In this document: positions 57,197-64,000 of the stretch, one piece after another
Layout: every line of letters starts with the position of its first letter
Position numbering within the stretch: position 1 is the first letter of the stretch
Assembly (NCBI RefSeq): GCF_039555335.1
Contig: NC_092628.1
Location: forward strand, 97,778,536 to 97,842,535
Direction of reading: 5' to 3'
Length of the DNA stretch: 64,000 nt
Origin: Amphiura filiformis
Lineage: Eukaryota; Echinodermata; Ophiuroidea; Amphilepidida; Amphiuridae
The notes under the pieces: generated by a model
What the model saw: only the letters and a program-made list of their open reading frames with translations
What the model was told of the DNA's origin: nothing
Databases searched by the model: none
Translations under genes and position numbers: made by a program

Positions 57197-57657
57197 GTTC
57201 TGTCCAAAAGATGTCAGAAAAAAAGTTGTTTGTAATAATTTTGGTATCGTGTTTGATGGTTGTTTGTAAACTTGTGTGTTTTATTTCATTTTGTATGCAA
57301 ATAGAAATATTAAGGTACATTGTATTTACTTTATGATATTATTGTATTTGCATTTTATGTAATGTTTGTGAGTTAAAAAATAAAATAAAAATAAAGACCC
57401 TCACGGGCTTTGAAAGACAAAAAAAAAGACTACTGACAATAAGCTACAATTATCCGGTGACTGACCTCGCTGTGTGCATGGAACCATGGTACGCCATATA
57501 TCATCTGCTTTTAGTCTACCTCCACGATTGGCCTATGCACTGCGCTATATAGTTCAGCTCATATAAAATCAGAATTATTGTCTGTTTTTGAGTTCAAGAC
57601 GCAAGCTTCTTTCTCAAGACGCAAGCTAACGACTATCATATCTGTTCAACATAATCC

Positions 57658-57867
57658 AAGTGCAAGGAACCATATCTGGCTTCTTTAGACGAAATCATTT
57701 ACGGGAGATATTCATCATTTTCTACCCCGGTATCCAAAGATTTTCGTCTGAATATCAAAATCGTGCAGAGCACATTCACGTGTATCGATCCCGGGTATTT
57801 ATTTTAGTATCTCTGCTGTACCAAGCAATTATTAGCCAGGCGATGTCGGTGTGTGATGTACTCCCGG
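57658..57867 (+). repeat. 210-bp direct repeat, right copy
   Basis: Exact copy of 51,220-51,429. On its right it abuts, without spacer, one arm of the inverted-repeat family of 7,761-7,927 (57,868-57,911). Confidence 0.9.
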
Positions 57868-57911
57868 GTCCCACAAAAATACTGTGCAAATTAACGTCAC
57901 TATCCGAGTCC
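57868..57911 (+). repeat. Single arm of the 7.76-kb inverted-repeat family
   Basis: GTCCCACAAAAATACTGTGC then TATCCGAGTCC matches the arm at 7,889-7,927. No opposite arm is visible nearby. Confidence 0.6.
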
Positions 57912-59360
57912 GTAAGTGTAAAACAATTTCTTTTAACAAGCACGCTGTATTTAATCATTCATTTACAGGTACGGCTCATTAATTTCATTGTTCTTAGCAA
58001 AGGTCGTGTTGAATTTGTGTACTTAAGTACCTATAGTTCCATGCACTGAAGACTGATAAGTCAACTTTATAGCGTATACGCGTAGGCTTTTTAAACGCAG
58101 TAGGTGGTTTGGTTTGAGGTTGTCTGTGAGGTTTTTCGTGTGTCAAAAACATGAAAAATTGGAAAAAAGGATCGCAAAATTGCAATAATTGCTAATACGC
58201 GGAAATGAAATTTACGGTATGAAATTTGATGCAAGGAATAATATCTCTGTTTAGGGTGTGAAAACAGGCGGGTGTTACCTGTTTAGGGTATCGTTTTAGC
58301 CAAGGGTTAAATCCTTGTTTAGGGTGCTTTTCAAAAAAGTTGATTATCGCGGATGATGTACAGGCCACAATGGGAGTGACCCAGGGCTCTTACTACTGTT
58401 ATCCTGTGTCAAAGGTGAAAAATAGAGGGTACCCTAGCCATATACTGTGATATTTTAGATTTTGAAGCCTTTTTGACCATTTTGGAATAATTTTATATTG
58501 ATGTATTTAATATGAAAAAGAACCATGTTAAATTGTACTATTATCAATGAACATTAAATAATTGCACTCTTATCAATGAACCAAGCAATCAAGCATCTAT
58601 GTTCGATCCATTATCGCAGCTTTATATTAGTATTTTAATAAAATTATACTACACTTTTTTTTATCAAAAAATTATTATAAAAAAATATATATAAAAATAA
58701 TGCATGTTGATAAAAAAAAGTGCATTTTACCTAGTGCTCAATCCTTATGTCCATTTGGTTTGCCATGCATAGTATTACAAATAAAATAAAATCACACAAA
58801 CTGTATCAAAATGAGGGATATATGTAGATATTAGGTATTGGGACTGGACAGGCTTGGTGCATCAGTGATGATATTAAGGTCCAGGTAGTTGCCAAGTTAA
58901 TGAGTAACCCCTGACACAAAGATCGTGAGTGCAGCAGAAGTTAACTGTTCTGCCAGTCTTCTTCATCAGTGGGAGATCTGTAACTGACCAACTTTTCACC
59001 GTTTATGCAGTTAAAATCCCTAGCTATTATGCAGAAGTTCTTGGAGATAAGATGGTTAGGGTCTGATTCCATAAAAGAATGGACGCTAGTTAAGTCGAAT
59101 ACGGTAATTACAAATTTAATTAAGTTCAAAATGGTAAGAAGTCACTAAAAGCATTTTAAGTACTTTATGGCAAGTCATGCGGAAGAGAGCGCCAATTTAA
59201 TTTATAGCGTTTGTTTCTATACTTGCCAATCACACCTAATAGAGATAGACACGCAGTAGCTGGTTTTCAGAGAAGACTGTCTTTCTCCATTCTGCTTTAT
59301 TTTACAAGAGACGAGTTTTGTATTCACATTATTCTATGCCAAGAAGATATTATATAATAT
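57912..59360. other. AT-rich intergenic DNA, nothing recognised
   Basis: Contains short direct repeats of GTTTAGGGT words (58,250-58,325) and an AT-rich stretch (58,500-58,800). No gene, RNA gene or element end is supported. Confidence 0.45.
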
Positions 59361-59632
59361 AAGATGTTTTGTAGATTTCTGAAAACAAATTGGATCGGCT
59401 TAACAGCTGCTTTAACAACAGGTAAGATATATATGCAAGCAATCATGAATGTGTCTGATAATCCCTCATATCAAAATATTAAACAAAACAATAATATTCT
59501 GCTGAATGACAATGATTACCTGTTCACGTATGCGTGTCTAAAGCTGTCTTGCCGGCGTAAAATGTGTGGCGAGAGATTAAAGATAAAAGGTGGGCGTACA
59601 ATCACTGAAGAAGCATGTCATAGACAAGGAGG

Positions 59633-59674
59633 GGCACCAATCAGCAATGTTATTTAGGTCAGCATTAAGATCAT
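59633..59674 (-). repeat. 42-bp inverted copy of L2/CR1 RT sequence
   Basis: Exact reverse complement of 59,999-60,040 in the adjacent LINE. A 12-bp word, AAGGAGGGGCAC, overlaps its left side (59,627) and recurs directly after it (59,675). Confidence 0.85.
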
Positions 59675-59689
59675 AAGGAGGGGCACAGA

Positions 59690-60990
59690 TACTGCAAACG
59701 GACTCAAACAAACACAATGAATTGATACGAGAGGCATTATGGATCAGAAAGGTAATGCAATTAATTGGTTTCATTCTTATCTTAGTGGTAGAGCTCAGGC
59801 AGTACATATTTAACTCTACCCTTTCAGATTTGAAGGAAATTGGTATCGGTGTTCCTCAAGGATCAATCTTGGGACCATTATTATTCATTATATTTGTTAA
59901 CTCTCTACCTGATTCTGTAAATTCTAATTGTAAGTGTGTGATGTATGCAGATGACACAACTCTTTTACTTAGTTCATCTGATCCCAATATTCTGCATAAT
60001 GATCTTAATGCTGACCTAAATAACATTGCTGATTGGTGCCAGGCCAACAACTTAACTCTAAACATAAAGAAAACTAAACTAATGCTGTTTGGAACAAGGC
60101 AAGCTCTTCATAAGTTTAACAATGTTTCTCTTATCTATGGAAATGAAAAAATTGAAAGAGTTGAAAGGTTTAAATATTTAGGAGTTACCTTTGATTCCAA
60201 TCTATCATGGAATGAACATATAAATTATTTATCTTCTAACATATCCAAACGCATAGGAGTCATTCGTAGAGTAAAGCAATACCTTCCATGGAAAACTGTC
60301 AAAATGCTTTCGCAATCCCTCGTCTTTCCTCATTTTGACTACTGCAGTTCTGGTTGGTCCAATTTCAATGCCTGTCACAATAATGAGCTCCAGATTTTGC
60401 ACAATAGGCTGGCCCGTGTTTTGCTCTCTGCGTATATCAGAACTTCAGAGGACAATATGATGAAAGACCTGGACTGGGTTAAACTTGGCTGTAGATGGGA
60501 GCATCAATTCTTATTTTAACTTTTAAATGTCTCACACACATTGCTCCTGAGTATCTTTCTTCAAATTTTATTTTCACTCATTCTACTCATTCAAAATGCA
60601 CAAGGGGCCAAGCTCAAAACAGCTTGGTTGTTCCAATATGGAAAACCTCTTCTGGAAAGACAACTTTCCTTTATAGATCTTCAGTTGCTTGGAACAAGCT
60701 TCCTCCCAATCTTCGTGTCAATTTCAATTCAATGAGTTTGGGTGAATTTAAAAATGCAATTGATCTGTAAGTTTTGTATAATAATCTGAGTTATACATTT
60801 TTGCATTTTGTTTTTGTATCATGATTAATTCCTTCATTTTGTAAAATATATATTTCTTTTATTCTTTTTATCATGTTTATGTATTTATTGTATTATATAA
60901 AATCAGGTCTTCCAGGGAGACCAGCACATTTGTATTGATGGAATTTCCTGAATAAATAACGAATAAATACAAAATTAAAAAATAAATAAA
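59690..60990 (+). mobile_element. L2/CR1-like LINE, 5'-truncated
   Basis: Keeps the RT palm to the C-terminus and a 3' UTR with GGTCTTCCAGGGAGACCAGC and a GAATAAATAACGAATAAATA tail, the microsatellite-type 3' end of CR1/L2-group LINEs. The endonuclease and the first RT motifs are absent. A short inverted segment of its own RT lies just upstream, suggesting a complex insertion. Confidence 0.8.
59722..60770 (+). pseudogene. L2/CR1-like reverse transcriptase remnant
   Basis: The frame 59,722-60,519 carries motif B GVPQGSILGPLLFIIFVN and motif C MYADDTTLLL, then LNNIADWCQANNLTLNIKKT, FKYLGVTFDSNLSWNEHI and the DYCSSGW region. A frame change near 60,510 leads to FKCLTHIAPEYLSSNF and VAWNKLPPNLR, ending at 60,770. 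The catalytic Asp pair is intact, but motif A and everything N-terminal are missing, so it is inactive. Confidence 0.82.
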
Positions 60991-61340
60991 GAGGGAGCAG
61001 GAGACACTAAATCGTGATGAAGGCATATATTCTCTAAATCACATATGATCCGCTGTTGAGAACTGTGCACCCTACGGATGAGAATTATCGCGGGAACACC
61101 GGTGGTTTATTGCATTACTGAAGAAGTCATCCGATCTAGGTGACGATACTCTCCAGCAGTGAGTAAAATTTGGATTTATCTGCATTGTTATTCAACTTAA
61201 TTTGACATTACAATCCTGATGAATTTATTCCAAGATATTCTTTTGACGGATCCTTATGACAAAGGAACAATTTTCCTTTTCAAAAGTTACTTGACAATGA
61301 CAGTGACCTTGTTTTTCTTTCGTTTTGTTTTTGTTTGTTT
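60991..61340. other. Intergenic DNA, nothing recognised
   Basis: No gene or repeat boundary is supported; a T-rich run with GTTT words lies at 61,318-61,352. Confidence 0.45.
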
Positions 61341-61344
61341 GTTG

Positions 61345-62303
61345 TTGTTTTTTTGCTCCATAGCGCAAAAACCATGCATCGGAATATAGCAAATATACTT
61401 ACTTGTACTTGTACTTATGCCGTCCACACCAGCAGTGGGTTGTGTGATGGCTTCTGCTTCGCAATGTCCTGCCGTCTGCCTCGGTTGGTTGTTAACCTGC
61501 TAATTTCTGTTAGGGTTGGTATTCCTCTTGCTTGCCCATCTGCTTTAGCACACTCCAGGCATCTTTTACCTGGTCTTCCTCTTGGTCCCGTTCCATGTGT
61601 TTTGCCCTTAATGGTTATCTTTGGGTATCTGTTTGTCTCCATCCTTTTAATGTGGCCAAAGTACTTCAGTCTTCTTTCTGAGATAGTGTCTAAAACTGTG
61701 TGTTCTTTGCCTAGGGTTTCCCGGATAGTCTGGTTGCGTATTTTATCTAGTCTGGTGACTCCAGCAATTCGGCGGAGGCATGCCATCTCAAAAGTCAGAA
61801 GCCTGTTTTCGTCCTGCTCTTTGAGGGTCCAGGTCTCTGATCCATATGGTAATACAGAGAGGATGAGTGTTTGGTATAATTGTAATTTGGTGTCTTGCTT
61901 GATGTCCTTTGCTTTCCAGATGCTGTGGAGACTTTGAACTGCAACTACTGCTTTGCTGATTCGGCGCCTCACATTTTCCTCACATGTCCCATCTCCAGAT
62001 ATGGTGCCGCCCAGATACACAAATGATTTTACTTGTTCCAGCTTATCTCCTCCAATTGTAATATCCATTCTGTGGTTATATTTGGTTGAGTTTGGCAATA
62101 TTTATTTTGAGTCCATAGTTGCTGCTTTCGTTGTGAGCTTTATCTACCAGGGTTTGGAGTTCTTCTGGTGATTCTGCTATTAGAACTATATCATTCGCAA
62201 ATCTAAGATTGTTTATTTTGAAGCCAGAGATAACTGCTCCTGTGTCTTCATTTTCTAGTGCTGAAGATATAACTACAACCATGGCCAAAATGTGTTGGGA
62301 CAC
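61345..62303 (-). pseudogene. RTE-like LINE C-terminus with FAND in place of FADD
   Basis: Minus strand, right to left: GFKINNLRFANDIVLIAESP EELQTL (62,303-62,140), where the second catalytic motif reads FAND, so one Asp of the usual (F/Y)ADD is Asn. Then GLKINIAK, a frame change near 62,090, and MDITIGGDKLEQVKSFVYLG, ISKAVVAVQSLHSIWKAKD, VLPYGSETWTLKEQDENRLL, FEMACLRRIAGV and GRPGKRCLECAKADGQARGI, ending at 61,415. A short CTTGTA repeat near 61,403-61,420 may mark the 3' end. The first RT domain and the endonuclease are missing. Clade assignment is by motif wording. Confidence 0.7.
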
Positions 62304-62541
62304 TTATGGAAAACGTACACTATAGTATGACCTTATTTCCGTTATTATTAACGTGATAAAGTGGAGGTTTCTTTGGTGTCAAGCCTAAACACTTTCCTAA
62401 CACCCCAACCCTCCCCTTCCCCACCAATCAATGTTGGGTGCCACAAGGCTCGTGTGACCAAAAAAGTCGAATTCAACATTGATCGGGGAGTGGGGGGCTT
62501 ATTTACATTACCCTATCAAACCGTCCCAACACTTATGGCCA
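62282..62541. mobile_element. Palindromic element with TGTTGGGAC ends
   Basis: TGGCCAAAATGTGTTGGGAC at the left is mirrored by GTCCCAACACTTATGGCCA at the right. Inside, CCCCACCAATCAATGTTGGG and TTCAACATTGATCGGGGAG face each other. Related to the copy at 6,262-6,445. Its left end overlaps the end of the LINE remnant. Confidence 0.6.
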
Positions 62542-63095
62542 GCATTGTCTCTAAGGTACAAAAAATCAAATTTTAAAATGTGTGTTTTGGCCCATATCTC
62601 CTCAACCATAGCTTGGATTTTCATCAAATTTTATATGAAAACGGAGAAACTATTTATCTTTTCACTTATATAAAAATTATTGCATTTTCCTCATGTGATT
62701 TAGGGATACGGTCACGTTTTATACGCAATATCATGTATTTTACAGTGCGTTCTGAACATTATTAGCCTATGCCAACTACGTATTTTGCGTAAAATGACGT
62801 TTTATTTTGAAAGAGTAGTGATTTAATCGCCAGAAATACATGATATTTGTTGACAGGAATTGATTGAAGTCTTTTAAAAGAGTGATTTGGGGAAAAAATA
62901 CTTAAAATAAAAAAAAAAGCTAATTTTTAGAAAAAACAAAACAAACTTTAATCATTTTCATCGTTTGCATCAAAAACGTATGTGGTATTTGCAACGAGTA
63001 TATCGTGTAAATATAATCATAGTCGGCAGGAGTAGGCTTAAATTACATTTTATGACTGAAATTTATTAAAGCGCTTTCAAAGAAACTTATAGTAA
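62542..63095. other. AT-rich intergenic DNA, nothing recognised
   Basis: No coding segment with splice context or repeat boundary is supported. Confidence 0.45.
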
Positions 63096-63237
63096 GTATA
63101 GAAAGTAAAATATAGGTAGACATACAGAAAAAAGAAGGACGGACATTGGCAAAAATTAATAGAACGACGAATATAATATGATGAAGGATATTGTAAAATA
63201 ATAACAAAAAGAAAAGAAAAAAGAAATCTAAATAAAT

Positions 63238-63301
63238 TCAGGGCTCGAACATTTGTCCACTGCGCCTGTGATAGATGCCGTATCCATTGCGCCACAGAGC
63301 G
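63238..63301 (-). ncRNA. tRNA-like head, minus copy (SINE-type)
   Basis: GCTCTGTGGCGCAATGGATA holds an A box (TGGCGCAATGG) and GTTCGAGCC 33 bases later a B box: a split pol III promoter, closest to tRNA-Arg by eye. It lacks a paired acceptor stem and is followed by an AT-rich tail, so it is a tRNA-derived SINE head or pseudo-tRNA, not a functional tRNA. Confidence 0.6.
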
Positions 63302-63616
63302 GTGTAACTTTAAAGAGCTAAAACTTAATATAATGCTATTCAACATTTTTGTATATAAATATACGCTCTACACGATATACAGTCATTTTTAAAAAATACA
63401 TTTTACGGCATTTGTTTCATTAACTGAATATTTATATATAGCAGGTGTTGGCCAACATTGTGCTCCACATGATAAATAGTTCAGTTTAATCCGGGATAAA
63501 TGCCGGACAAAATCGTGATTTGTTTGACTGTTTATCGTCCGTAGAGCGTATATTTATATACATGCATCTTGAATAGCATTATATTACAAAGTTTAAGCGT
63601 TCGTTAAAGTAATACA

Positions 63617-63680
63617 GCTCTGTGGTGCAATGGATACGGCATCTGCCACAGGCACAGTGGACACGGGTTCGAGCCCTGAA
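63617..63680 (+). ncRNA. tRNA-like head, plus copy (SINE-type)
   Basis: A box TGGTGCAATGG (63,623-63,633) and B box GGTTCGAGCC (63,666-63,675). The B box matches the pol III consensus better than the minus copy does. Transcription would run outward, to the right. A further B-box-like GGTTCGATTC lies at 63,849-63,858. Confidence 0.6.
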
Positions 63681-64000
63681 TTTATTTATATATTTTTCTT
63701 TTTCTTTTTTGTTATTATTTTACAATATCCTTCATCATATTATATTCGTCGTTCTATTAATTTTGCCAATGTCCGTCCTTCTTTTTTTTCTGTATTTGTT
63801 GCTTCATTTGTGGTAGACTGCGGTAAATTGGGAAAACAAGTGTGCATGGGTTCGATTCCTTTATTTGTTTTTTGATCACGAGATGTTGTGATAACTTTTA
63901 TTTTCTTCTATAGCTGTAATGTAACATTTTAATTGGTGGAAACAATAATTTTCCATTTTAAAACCCAAGTTTTTGACAGTTAAAGTGACGAATAGTGAAC

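Larger units (their letters stand above)
52398..57425 (+). mobile_element. L1/Tx1-like LINE, about 5.0 kb, with 14-bp TSD
   Basis: ORF1 and ORF2 lie in order, then a 3' UTR with several AATAAA words (57,378-57,400) and a short A-tail. The 14-bp word AAGACTACTGACAA is repeated exactly at 52,384-52,397 and 57,426-57,439, marking target-site duplication by target-primed reverse transcription. ORF1 starts only 10 bp inside the 5' junction, so the 5' UTR was lost or is minimal. Frames are long and broken mostly by single-base indels, so the insertion looks young. Confidence 0.9.
63100..63820. repeat. Large palindrome carrying two tRNA-like modules
   Basis: The left arm (63,100-63,385) and right arm (63,535-63,820) are reverse complements throughout: the poly-pyrimidine/TTACAATATCCTTCATCAT tail, the tRNA-like head, AATATAATGCTATTCAA and TATATAAATATACGCTCTAC. 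Weak complementarity continues into the 150-bp centre (ACAGTCA, CGGCATTT). This could be two SINE insertions in opposite orientation with homologous flanks, or one palindromic element containing both heads. Confidence 0.8.

Noticed and set aside
51220-57867. LTR retrotransposon with 210-bp LTRs
   Set aside because: No gag, protease, RT-RNase H, integrase or primer-binding site between the repeats, and ends lack TG..CA. The RT inside is of L1 type with its own target duplications.
63238-63680. Functional tRNA-Arg genes
   Set aside because: A and B boxes are present but the acceptor and anticodon stems do not pair and the sequence continues into a shared AT-rich tail; better read as SINE heads.

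Overview
This is a eukaryotic genomic window: AT-rich, intron-containing and dominated by transposable elements. Gene content and repeats suggest a marine invertebrate, most likely a deuterostome such as an echinoderm or hemichordate. The pointers are frequent TAGGCCTA and TACATGTA words, Penelope-like elements, L1/Tx1, L2/CR1-like and RTE-like LINEs, and many short inverted-repeat elements. The species is inferred, not proven. One 200-base run of N lies at 9,502-9,701.

Two host genes can be reconstructed. POP5, a protein subunit of RNase P and RNase MRP, lies on the minus strand. Its five coding exons (25,588-25,569; 24,675-24,509; 22,596-22,459; 21,584-21,501; 20,125-19,986) join in phase to a complete 182-residue protein. 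ARL6IP4 (SRp25-like, an RS-rich nuclear splicing regulator) lies on the plus strand. It has one long RS-rich exon (38,243-40,403) and three short exons (41,586-41,724; 41,904-41,973; 43,132-43,188) encoding the conserved C-terminal domain. The long exon carries a 12 x 12-residue RS minisatellite and two single-base indels that cancel each other. The two genes do unrelated jobs (tRNA/rRNA processing and splicing) and are separated by about 12.6 kb of repeats.

Layout. 1-455: tandem satellite. 2,365-6,690: nested repeats, including a 5'-truncated Penelope-like element (PLE1) with inverted ends that carry hammerhead-like cores, and a 0.6-kb foldback. 7,760-9,090: two inverted-repeat elements around G-rich DNA. 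10,770-18,080: RTE-like LINE remnants on the minus strand, interrupted by a second Penelope-like element (PLE2, about 14,770-17,930) with a perfect 62-bp palindrome at its left edge. 18,200-18,610: C-rich DNA around a small palindromic insert. 19,986-25,588: POP5, with an L2/CR1-like tail in intron 2 and an inverted-repeat element in intron 1. 26,390-36,420: inverted-repeat elements, satellites and G-rich modules. 38,243-43,188: ARL6IP4. 44,483-51,000: small inverted-repeat elements and a decayed LINE. 51,220-57,867: a 5-kb L1/Tx1-like element with 14-bp target-site duplications, placed between two identical 210-bp direct repeats. 59,600-60,980: L2/CR1-like element. 61,345-62,303: RTE-like remnant. 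63,100-63,860: large palindrome with two outward-facing tRNA-like modules.

I see no bacterial-type operon, CRISPR array or clear unknown multigene system. The most unusual features are the ribozyme-like ends and palindromes of the Penelope-like elements, the in-register RS repeat and paired frameshifts in ARL6IP4, the identical 210-bp repeats around the L1/Tx1 element, and several hairpin-tipped inverted repeats. All homology calls come from reading the sequence; no database search was run.
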